The notes under the pieces: model-generated | What the model was told of the DNA's origin: nothing | Seen by the model: only the letters and a program-made list of their open reading frames with translations | Database searches by the model: none | Shown: in pieces, positions 1 to 5,561 of the stretch | How the letters are laid out: every line of letters starts with the position of its first letter | Numbering within the stretch: the first letter of the stretch is position 1 | Position numbers and translations under genes: made by a program | Assembly: GCA_937896505.1 (NCBI GenBank) | Contig: CALBNP010000106.1 | Coordinates: 1 to 5,561 of the forward strand | Length of the DNA stretch: 5,561 nt | Direction of reading: 5' to 3' | Source: an uncultured Bacteroidales bacterium | Lineage (GTDB): Bacteria; Bacteroidota; Bacteroidia; Bacteroidales; F082

Positions 1-40
1 AATCGTATCGTGTTGTATGTGACGCGGCAAAGATACGATT
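1..40. repeat. 9-bp perfect inverted repeat at the left edge
   Basis: AATCGTATC (1-9) is matched exactly by its reverse complement GATACGATT (32-40), with 22 bases between the arms. The right arm overlaps the minus-strand -7 box at 28-35, so the repeat could be an operator for a regulator acting on that promoter. It could also fold as a hairpin in a plus-strand transcript, because T-rich sequence follows the right arm (41-52). The left arm begins at the first base of the window, so the repeat may be longer than is visible. It could also be chance in AT-rich DNA. Confidence 0.4.
28..35 (-). promoter_or_regulatory. Putative Bacteroidota -7 promoter box, reading out of the window
   Basis: Read on the minus strand, this is TATCTTTG, an exact match to the Bacteroidota -7 consensus TAnnTTTG. 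Transcription would run leftward, out of the window, to a gene that cannot be seen. No good TTTG -33 element lies at the usual 19-21 nt spacing, where the sequence is AT-rich without a match. The call therefore rests on the -7 box and on the site lying in the non-coding gap after the lipoprotein stop codon. Confidence 0.4.
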
Positions 41-78
41 ATTCTTTGTTTTATGTAATATTTAGATGTTACAAAGTA

Positions 79-438
79 CTAGATTTCCATCACTTTGGCA
101 AATCGTTTCTTAATGTCAAATGCCATATCGGCATTGCCAGTTGCATCAACAACTTTCATAAACTTATTGAGATCGATTCTAAAACGTTCTTTATCTTTAT
201 CAGGCAGTTGATCCTCAACAGATTTATAATTTTTGCACATACGGAAAAACTCATCAATGGTGGCACTCCAATCTTTTGCATCATAGTTTTTGCTATTCCT
301 AATAGCGCAATTGACGAACTTATCGCAATTGCGAATCACGGTTTTAGGATTACTCGATTCTTGATAGACAGCCTTCTTAGGTTGGCATCCTGCAAAAGCA
401 AGCAGGGCGAACATAAACAAAGGTAATAATTTCTTCAT
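79..438 (-). CDS. Small putative lipoprotein of unknown function (119 aa)
   Basis: The protein begins with a typical lipoprotein signal peptide: Lys2-Lys3, a hydrophobic stretch (residues 4-16), and a lipobox FAGC with the acceptor cysteine at residue 18. It should be exported, cleaved before Cys18, lipidated and membrane-anchored. Residues after the cysteine are QPKK, with no acidic cluster of the kind that directs Bacteroidota lipoproteins to the cell surface, so a periplasm-facing location is more likely. The mature part of about 100 residues is charged and probably helical, with further cysteines at 38, 44 and 68. I do not recognise the family. The frame is open upstream to an ATG at 612, but that start would place the lipoprotein signal internally and run through both promoters and the pepD start. 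The ATG at 438 fits the signal peptide and lies about 25 nt below a good promoter. It is transcribed divergently from pepD, and no terminator is evident downstream. Confidence 0.8.
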   Translation of the reverse strand: MKKLLPLFMFALLAFAGCQPKKAVYQESSNPKTVIRNCDKFVNCAIRNSKNYDAKDWSATIDEFFRMCKNYKSVEDQLPDKDKERFRIDLNKFMKVVDATGNADMAFDIKKRFAKVMEI

Positions 439-462
439 TTTTTCTACGATTTTAAAGTGCCG

Positions 463-494
463 CAAAAGTACACTATTTTCATGGAATGAAGAAA
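463..494 (-). promoter_or_regulatory. Promoter of the lipoprotein gene
   Basis: On the minus strand a -7 box TACTTTTG (470-463) fits the Bacteroidota consensus TAnnTTTG exactly. TTTC (494-491) lies 20 nt upstream, a one-mismatch -33 element at the normal spacing. The start codon at 438 follows about 25 nt below the -7 box, giving a short leader. No Shine-Dalgarno sequence is visible, as is usual in this phylum. Confidence 0.65.
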
Positions 495-516
495 TAATCT
501 TCAATTTTGGCCAACA

Positions 517-551
517 TTTGGACTCGTTTTCAAAAATAATTCGTACTTTTA
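517..551 (+). promoter_or_regulatory. Putative promoter of pepD
   Basis: TACTTTTA (544-551) matches the Bacteroidota -7 element except for the last base (A for G). A TTTG lies at 517-520, but the 23-nt spacer is longer than the usual 19-21, so the -33 assignment is uncertain. The box sits in the sequence ATTCGTACTTTT, which is repeated at the strong rpmH promoter. It would give a leader of about 45 nt that is A-rich and lacks a Shine-Dalgarno sequence. The site is back to back with the lipoprotein promoter. Confidence 0.5.
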
Positions 552-602
552 CACCTTCTTTATATAACACCAAAGCAAAACAATCAATTAAAAATAACAA
601 CA

Positions 603-2072
603 ATGAGCACAATCAAAGATTTAGAGCCGAATGGCATTTGGAAGAATTTCTACAGTTTGACACAGATTCCTCGTCCATCGAAGAAAGAAGCCAAGGTGGT
701 CGCATTCCTGAAAAAATGGGGCGAAGACCACGACTTCGACACCATGGTTGACGAGATTGGCAACGTCATCATCCGCAAGCCAGCCACCCCTGGCATGGAA
801 AACCGCAAGGGCGTCATCCTGCAAGCCCACATGGACATGGTCCCACAAAAGAATGCCGACAAGGTACATGATTTTGAAAACGACCCTATCGAGACCTACA
901 TCGAAGACGGTTGGGTGAAAGCCAACGGCACCACCCTTGGTTCCGACGACGGCATGGGCGTGGCTGCAGCCATGGCTGTACTCGAATCGACCGACGTCGC
1001 ACACGGACCAGTTGAAGCTCTCTTCACCATTGACGAAGAAACCGGCATGACTGGTGCCAACGAGCTGAAACCAGGAATCTTGCATGGCGACATCCTCATG
1101 AACATGGACTCAGAAACCGAAGGCGAACTCTATGTTGGCTGCGCTGGCGGCGTCGATACTATCGGAACATGGAATCCAACATACGAAGCCGTTCCTGCCG
1201 ACATGGTTTCCTATCGTCTGTTCGTCAAGGGGCTGAAAGGCGGACACTCTGGCATGGACATCAACTTGGGCCGTGCCAACGCCAACAAGGTGCTGAACGC
1301 CATGCTGCTGATGGCCGCCGAAAAATATGGCATCCGCTTAGCTTGCATCGATGGTGGAAGTCTGCGAAACGCCATTCCAAGAGAAGCCTTGGCCATCGTA
1401 ACCGTTCCTGCCGCCAAAGAAGCACAATTCAAGGCCTTCGCTGCCGAGTATGAAGCCATCGTGAAAGAACAATTCACTGGCATCGAACCCGACCTCGCCA
1501 TCGAATGTACCGCTGCCGAAATGCCAGAGCAGGTCATCGACGTGAACACACAAAACAACCTCTTCCGCGGCATTGCACAATATCCAAACGGCGTCATTGC
1601 CATGTCGAAAGACTTTGAAGGCACCACCGAAACCTCAAGCAATCTGGCCACCATCAAGATGGAAGACGGCAAGATTGTGTGCGCTGCCCTCACCCGCAGC
1701 CTCGTGGATGCCGAGAAAGACAAATTAGCCGAAGCCATCCGCAAGAACCTCACCGACAATGGCGCCGATGCCTACTCAACTGGCGATTACCCAGGTTGGA
1801 AGCCCAACATCAACTCACCTATCCTGAACACAATGAAGGCCATCTACAAGGAAAAGTTTGGCAAGGAAGCCAAGGTGATGGTCATTCACGCAGGATTGGA
1901 ATGCGGCATCCTCGGATCGAAATATCCACATTGGGACATGGTCAGCTTTGGCCCGACCTTGGTTCACCCACACTCACCCGATGAAGCGCTTCTCATCGAA
2001 AGCGTCAACCCATTCTGGGAATTCATCGTCGAGACCTTGAAGAACATCCCTGAAAAGGAAGTTTTGGCATAA
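603..2072 (+). CDS. pepD: Aminoacyl-histidine dipeptidase, peptidase family M20C (489 aa)
   Basis: This is a cytosolic di-zinc dipeptidase of the PepD (carnosinase/peptidase D) type, which hydrolyses Xaa-His and other dipeptides to free amino acids. The protein has no signal peptide and is close to the length of E. coli PepD. The visible metal and catalytic residues follow the M20 pattern: His76 and Asp78 in AHMDMV, the bridging aspartate Asp115 in GSDDG, the general base Glu145 and metal ligand Glu146 in DEETGMTGA, Asp169 in MDSETEGELYVGC, and His457 in HPHSPDE. KGLKGGHSGMD (209-219) marks entry to the lid/dimerisation domain, after which the catalytic domain resumes to the C-terminus. The ATG at 603 is the first in frame before the conserved N-terminal region and is preceded by an A-rich leader without a Shine-Dalgarno sequence. 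Codons ending in C predominate (GCC, ACC, AAC, ATC), unlike the AT-rich neighbours, which suggests high expression. It is probably a single-gene unit: promoter near 544, terminator at 2097. The M20C assignment is firm; exact substrate range is inferred from the family. Confidence 0.96.
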   Translation: MSTIKDLEPNGIWKNFYSLTQIPRPSKKEAKVVAFLKKWGEDHDFDTMVDEIGNVIIRKPATPGMENRKGVILQAHMDMVPQKNADKVHDFENDPIETYIEDGWVKANGTTLGSDDGMGVAAAMAVLESTDVAHGPVEALFTIDEETGMTGANELKPGILHGDILMNMDSETEGELYVGCAGGVDTIGTWNPTYEAVPADMVSYRLFVKGLKGGHSGMDINLGRANANKVLNAMLLMAAEKYGIRLACIDGGSLRNAIPREALAIVTVPAAKEAQFKAFAAEYEAIVKEQFTGIEPDLAIECTAAEMPEQVIDVNTQNNLFRGIAQYPNGVIAMSKDFEGTTETSSNLATIKMEDGKIVCAALTRSLVDAEKDKLAEAIRKNLTDNGADAYSTGDYPGWKPNINSPILNTMKAIYKEKFGKEAKVMVIHAGLECGILGSKYPHWDMVSFGPTLVHPHSPDEALLIESVNPFWEFIVETLKNIPEKEVLA

Positions 2073-2096
2073 GGAAACAGTCAACTTGACTCATTT

Positions 2097-2139
2097 AGCA
2101 ATAAGCCGCTCGATTCGGAACGGCTTATTGCTATTTTTT
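2097..2139 (+). terminator. Intrinsic terminator of pepD
   Basis: AGCAATAAGCCG (2097-2108) pairs perfectly over 12 bp with CGGCTTATTGCT (2121-2132), enclosing a 12-nt loop. One A and six Ts (2134-2139) follow. It begins 24 nt after the pepD stop codon. The left flank lacks a matching U-run for minus-strand transcripts, so it mainly ends transcription from pepD and insulates rpmH. Confidence 0.92.
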
Positions 2140-2202
2140 ATACTCATTAAAACGAACAAAATCATCAATTTAAAAAGTTGCAATATATTTTTTGAAAAAA
2201 GA

Positions 2203-2233
2203 TTTGGTGCTATTGAAAAAATTCGTACTTTTG
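2203..2233 (+). promoter_or_regulatory. Strong consensus promoter of rpmH
   Basis: TTTG (2203-2206), a 19-nt spacer, then TACTTTTG (2226-2233) gives an exact match to the Bacteroidota housekeeping promoter (TTTG, 19-21 nt, TAnnTTTG). The predicted leader to the rpmH ATG at 2285 is about 45 nt, purine-rich and without a clear Shine-Dalgarno sequence. A consensus promoter suits a highly expressed ribosomal protein gene. Confidence 0.85.
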
Positions 2234-2284
2234 CAGCCTCAAAATAAGGGTTTAGAAAGTAGAATAACAAAATAGATACAGAAG

Positions 2285-2431
2285 ATGAAACGCACTTATC
2301 AACCATCAAACAGAAAACGTAGAAACAAACACGGTTTCAGAGAAAGAATGTCAACGGCTAACGGCCGTAAAGTTTTAGCCAGAAGAAGAGCTAAAGGCAG
2401 AAAAAAACTTACAGTTTCTGACGAATATTAA
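2285..2431 (+). CDS. rpmH: Large ribosomal subunit protein bL34 (48 aa)
   Basis: A 48-codon frame, ATG to TAA, encodes a very basic protein beginning MKRTYQPSNRKRRNKHGF and continuing RERMSTANGRKVLARRRAKG to an RKKLTVSDEY end. This is the L34 signature: K-R-T-x-Q-P-S, then HGFR.RM.T.NGR.VL..RR.KGR. L34 is a small component of the 50S subunit that binds 23S rRNA. The frame is easily missed because of its short length. It is flanked by its own consensus promoter (2203-2233) and a strong terminator (2468-2505), so it is probably transcribed alone. No rnpA or dnaA is adjacent, unlike in many bacteria where rpmH lies upstream of rnpA. The protein ends directly after SDEY, and I recall homologues a few residues longer, a minor difference. 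Confidence 0.97.
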   Translation: MKRTYQPSNRKRRNKHGFRERMSTANGRKVLARRRAKGRKKLTVSDEY

Positions 2432-2467
2432 TTTCTTGAAGCCGTAAATATTCTTGATTTAAGGTTC

Positions 2468-2505
2468 AACAGAAGGCAGTCCATCGGATTGTCTTCTGTT
2501 TTGTT
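2468..2505 (+). terminator. Intrinsic terminator of rpmH
   Basis: Bases 2468-2482 pair with 2486-2500 to make a 15-bp stem with two G-U wobbles and a 3-nt loop (ATC at 2483-2485). A T-rich run follows (TTTTG TTG TGG). The hairpin begins 37 nt after the rpmH stop codon. It ends rpmH transcription before the convergent helicase gene is reached. The minus-strand flank is not T-rich enough to call it bidirectional with confidence. Confidence 0.88.
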
Positions 2506-2639
2506 GTGGTTTATTGAACTTGATTTTGTGCATAGTAAAAATATCGACTTCTCCTTTCTCGTTCACACTATTATTTCATAAGTTTTTTGCTGATTATTTT
2601 TGAAACAATAGAAAACAATCAAATTACAAAACGACAAAA

Positions 2640-5528
2640 TCAACCGAAATTTGTCTGAATGTCGATGGCAGATTTATCCATTCTAATATCGTATGCATAA
2701 TCAGATGACGAATACACATTTGCGACCTGATGCGATGTGATAAATGAATGTTTTTTCAAATAATCACTTTCTCCAAACAGCAGCTTTTCAAGATCACTAC
2801 AATCAATCTCTGCAATTTCATCTTTGTATTGATAGCTATTATCCGACAAGACATCCACCACTCTGTTTATGTCCGGCAAGTTTTCTCTTCCAAAACTATC
2901 TTTTGACGGAACCATTACAAACAAGTAATCTCTTGCACGGCTAATGGCAACATTTACAAGATGGTCATCATTCAACAACATCGTAAACATATCTTGCCGC
3001 TTACTTGCCATCCCTTTTGGAGGATTAAACAAAGCAAACACGACATTACACTGATCTCCCTGAAAACTATGAATAGAGCCAACCTCTATTTCAACAATTT
3101 CCATTGAAGGTAAGTCTCGGCATCCACTCAATAACTTATCAATCAATTGAACCTGAGCGATATATGGACAGACAACGCCGATTTTCAGTTTCAAATCGTT
3201 GCAATTCTCTGCATACTTCCTTGCAATATATTGGCATAATTTTGCCGTCATAATAGCAGAATAGACATGAATATTTGAGCCATTAATCTTTTTTGCTCCA
3301 TAAATATCATCAAAGTTATTCACCTTGAAAGGAAAATAAGTAATGGTTTTCAAATCCAATTTGTCAAGGTGCAAATTCAACTGGTTCTCTGTTTTTCTGT
3401 AATGTTCCAATTGTCCATCGTATGAATAACGGCTAAACAATTCGCCAATGGCAGGAACAGAACGCCGTTGCATTTCTAAATTGACAACTTCAAAATCGAC
3501 AGGCTCCGTATGCGGACAAGCAAAACTGTTCAACCCAACCACATCATATATATTTTCCTTGTTCCAAACCTCACATGAATCAATTGGCTGCAACTGTTTT
3601 GGGTCACCTGCAATGATTATCGGCACATTTGTAAAGTTCCCATTTTCATCATACGAAAACTTATGTATCGCATACATGATTTCAGGCAATGAAATCATCG
3701 AACCTTCATCACAAACAACATAATCCCAGTTTATATCTTTCAAGAAGCTTTTGCCATCATTTTCATTTCCAAAGAAATCATACGACAATCTGGCTATCGT
3801 AGAAACCACACAGCATTTTGCGCATTTATAAATCTCAGACTCTCTGCTAACGACCAGACATGCGCCTTCCAATTCTTGGTCATTCGTCGCAACAAACCTT
3901 CCCAACCAGTCTTGGCAGGAATCAGGGTTAGCTTTCAACAATTCTTTTGTAATGACATCTGCCGCCTGATTTGTCGGAGTAAGCACCAAAATCCTACATT
4001 CTTTTCTTTCCCTAATCTGTTTGGATATAATTTCATGCGCCAAATAATAAGTTTTGCCCGTTCCAGGAGGGCCAAAAACAAACTTGACATTAGTTTTCAA
4101 ATTGGCTTTCAAATCAAAGTCATCATTAAACGGCAATTTTTCAAAAGCCGTCCTTAGGTTTTTCACAAGTCCTTTCGGATTATTCACATCCAAAACCGCA
4201 TTGGTCAACTTTTCCCAATCAATCTTCTGGAGCAAGCTTTCATCATTGCCTTTTGCACGCAAACGAAGGGAAAAATCCTGAACACAAGCCATTGCAAAGT
4301 TAATATTGACTTCTTCACTATCAGCAAATTGCAAAGTCACTTTCAAATCGCCATCAAGTTCTTCCAACCACCGAGGAATCAATTGTGACGGATTTTTAAA
4401 GCAATAAACATTGTCCCTTTCATAAATCACCTTTGAAAAAGAAATGGAAACCGATTTTGCAATCTTATCCTTGCTGTCATCTTCCCTCTCATTCAGATAT
4501 TCCCGCTGAAGGCCATCCAAAAACCATTTTTTTGAATATTTCCGTTCGTTTTCCATTGACAATTTCAAGTCTTCCTTCTTTCTTTCCCTTTCAATCTTTT
4601 CTTCTTGCTTCTTCACAAATTCCACCAAGCCATCCGCCTTTCTCGTTTCCTGTTCATTGTTTGAGGCTTTTTCCACTGCTGATTCATTCGGTTTCTGAGG
4701 TTTATCTCCTGACCCCAAACTATTGTCCAATGGCTTTGAGGAGACGAAACCATCATAAGGGATGTTTTCACCACCTAAACTTGGCTTGCTTTGGCTTTCG
4801 TCTTTCCGTTTTGCTTCTTCCCGCTCTTTTTCTCGCTTCCTCTTAAGCAATTCAAAAGCTTCTTTCATATCATCCTCACCGAAACCGCTATCTTTTACAT
4901 ATTTTCCAAGTTTCTGCCAATCACGTTGTTCCTGATTTCCGACAAAAGGATCTTCCTTTAAAGACTGTGTGACTGGCTGATATTGCAAAGCATCAAATTT
5001 AAAGCCCAAATCCTTTGTCAATATACAATCTGCATACCCAAATGAAAAAAACTGCTGTATTGTGATTTGGTCTACAGAATAAGCCTTGCCCTTTTCATCA
5101 TATATCCACTCATCATTTTTCAACATTATGAGCAATGAACTATCACTTTCAAACAACTTTTTAGGTCCTCTCGTATTATATTTTTCGTGAGCCTGACAAC
5201 TAGCTTTTCGCATTTTCAACAGGTCTTCAGATGATTGGCGGCAAATGAACTTCCACATTGTTAACGACTGAACGCGATTATATTCTGACGGCCAAAATTT
5301 CAAATCTTCAAACTTAAAATCAGCAAAACTATCTTTATACCCTTTAAAGCTAATATTACAAGCTTCAAAAGCCCTTACTACCCTATATCCAATTTGCGCA
5401 AATGTTTCAGGATTCGAATTCATCTTCAAAGAAAACTTGACACCAATTTTTCTGAACAATGACTTTACATCTTCAAGTTTTATTCCATCTGACAAATATA
5501 AACTGTAGGGGACTTCTATTTTTAGCAT
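2640..5528 (-). CDS. UPF1-like superfamily 1 helicase with long N-terminal region (at least 962 aa)
   Basis: The C-terminal half carries the SF1 helicase motifs in order: Walker A GPPGTGKT (486-493), motif Ia LTPTNQAA (516-523), Walker B VVCDEGS (605-610, Asp607-Glu608), motif III GDPKQL (641-646), motif IV MQRRSVPAI (686-694), motif V GSIHSFQGDQ (817-826) and motif VI NVAISRAR (859-866). The order and the QRRS...Y.G.L pattern resemble the UPF1/AAA_11-AAA_12 group of ATP-driven translocases. No Q motif of the usual LNxxQ type is visible before Walker A. Residues 1-200 are globular and not firmly assigned. Residues 220-245 and 300-330 are highly charged (K/E/R), probably coiled coil, flanking a Ser/Asn/Pro-rich linker (245-295). 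No membrane segment or signal peptide is seen. The gene is AT-richer than pepD and faces the other strand, which suggests accessory DNA. The first ATG is 5528, but the frame stays open for 11 more codons to the window edge, so the true start may lie outside. A defence or nucleic-acid-processing role is inference only. Confidence 0.85.
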   Translation of the reverse strand: MLKIEVPYSLYLSDGIKLEDVKSLFRKIGVKFSLKMNSNPETFAQIGYRVVRAFEACNISFKGYKDSFADFKFEDLKFWPSEYNRVQSLTMWKFICRQSSEDLLKMRKASCQAHEKYNTRGPKKLFESDSSLLIMLKNDEWIYDEKGKAYSVDQITIQQFFSFGYADCILTKDLGFKFDALQYQPVTQSLKEDPFVGNQEQRDWQKLGKYVKDSGFGEDDMKEAFELLKRKREKEREEAKRKDESQSKPSLGGENIPYDGFVSSKPLDNSLGSGDKPQKPNESAVEKASNNEQETRKADGLVEFVKKQEEKIERERKKEDLKLSMENERKYSKKWFLDGLQREYLNEREDDSKDKIAKSVSISFSKVIYERDNVYCFKNPSQLIPRWLEELDGDLKVTLQFADSEEVNINFAMACVQDFSLRLRAKGNDESLLQKIDWEKLTNAVLDVNNPKGLVKNLRTAFEKLPFNDDFDLKANLKTNVKFVFGPPGTGKTYYLAHEIISKQIRERKECRILVLTPTNQAADVITKELLKANPDSCQDWLGRFVATNDQELEGACLVVSRESEIYKCAKCCVVSTIARLSYDFFGNENDGKSFLKDINWDYVVCDEGSMISLPEIMYAIHKFSYDENGNFTNVPIIIAGDPKQLQPIDSCEVWNKENIYDVVGLNSFACPHTEPVDFEVVNLEMQRRSVPAIGELFSRYSYDGQLEHYRKTENQLNLHLDKLDLKTITYFPFKVNNFDDIYGAKKINGSNIHVYSAIMTAKLCQYIARKYAENCNDLKLKIGVVCPYIAQVQLIDKLLSGCRDLPSMEIVEIEVGSIHSFQGDQCNVVFALFNPPKGMASKRQDMFTMLLNDDHLVNVAISRARDYLFVMVPSKDSFGRENLPDINRVVDVLSDNSYQYKDEIAEIDCSDLEKLLFGESDYLKKHSFITSHQVANVYSSSDYAYDIRMDKSAIDIQTNFG

Positions 5529-5561
5529 TTTTGCGCCATTCCTCTGAACTTCGTGTAGTCC
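5522..5561 (-). CDS. Possible 3' end of an upstream gene overlapping the helicase start
   Basis: One frame on the minus strand, entering at the window edge, reads DYTKFRGMAQKC and stops at TAA (5524-5522). The sequence ATGCTAA would make this stop overlap the helicase ATG at 5528 by 7 nt, the arrangement seen in translationally coupled operons. Only 12 residues are visible, so no identity can be given. The helicase frame itself is also open to the edge, reading GLHEVQRNGAK before Met1, so only one of the two interpretations need be true. Confidence 0.3.
   Translation of the reverse strand, partial: DYTKFRGMAQKC

Noticed and set aside
50..78. Terminator for the lipoprotein gene
   Set aside because: GTAA and TTAC pair around a 10-nt loop for only 4 bp with no strong U-run after it on the minus strand.
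10..426. 138-codon plus-strand frame opposite the lipoprotein gene
   Set aside because: It is antisense to a gene with a clear lipoprotein signal, has no promoter, and its translation shows no recognisable family.
439..612. N-terminal extension of the lipoprotein frame to an ATG at 612
   Set aside because: It would bury the signal peptide and lipobox internally, run through the gene's own promoter and overlap the pepD start. The ATG at 438 fits all evidence.
621..1759. Several antisense and alternate-frame open frames within pepD
   Set aside because: pepD is GC-richer with strong codon bias, which commonly creates long shadow frames. All metal-site motifs lie in the pepD frame.
2091..2309. 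72-codon minus-strand frame between pepD and rpmH
   Set aside because: It covers the pepD terminator, the rpmH promoter and the rpmH start, and has no features of a gene.
2580..2640. Possible helicase terminator on the minus strand
   Set aside because: The best pairing around TTGA and TCAA at 2600-2622 gives only about 4 bp. This is too weak to call.
4433..4846. 137-codon plus-strand frame opposite the helicase linker
   Set aside because: It mirrors the K/E-rich coding of the helicase linker, giving Ser/Pro/Leu/Phe-rich nonsense, with no supporting signals.

Overview
The window looks like chromosomal DNA from a member of the Bacteroidota, most likely the Bacteroidales. The evidence is the promoter architecture: several TAnnTTTG-type -7 boxes, one with a perfect TTTG -33 partner 19 nt upstream. 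Genes also start after A-rich leaders with no Shine-Dalgarno sequence, and the L34 and PepD proteins look Bacteroidales-like. No species is claimed.

Layout, left to right. Positions 1-78 are non-coding and hold a 9-bp inverted repeat around a minus-strand -7 box that points out of the window. A small lipoprotein gene of unknown function lies on the minus strand (79-438). A divergent promoter region (439-602) separates it from a plus-strand M20C aminoacyl-histidine dipeptidase gene, pepD (603-2072), which ends in a strong intrinsic terminator (2097-2139). Next is rpmH for ribosomal protein L34 (2285-2431), a complete single-gene unit with its own promoter and terminator. Beyond it, on the opposite strand, is a large AT-rich reading frame (2640-5528) for a UPF1-like superfamily 1 helicase with a long unassigned N-terminal region and a charged linker. 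It runs towards rpmH, and its upstream end is at or beyond the right edge of the window.

The genes do not form one pathway. The lipoprotein, pepD and rpmH look like ordinary chromosomal genes, each separately promoted. The helicase differs in orientation and base composition and looks like accessory DNA, possibly the last gene of a larger operon such as a defence-type locus. That role is inference: the partner genes lie outside the window. No tRNA, rRNA, CRISPR array, insertion sequence or integrase was seen. The best candidate for something undescribed is the helicase and its unresolved N-terminal end.
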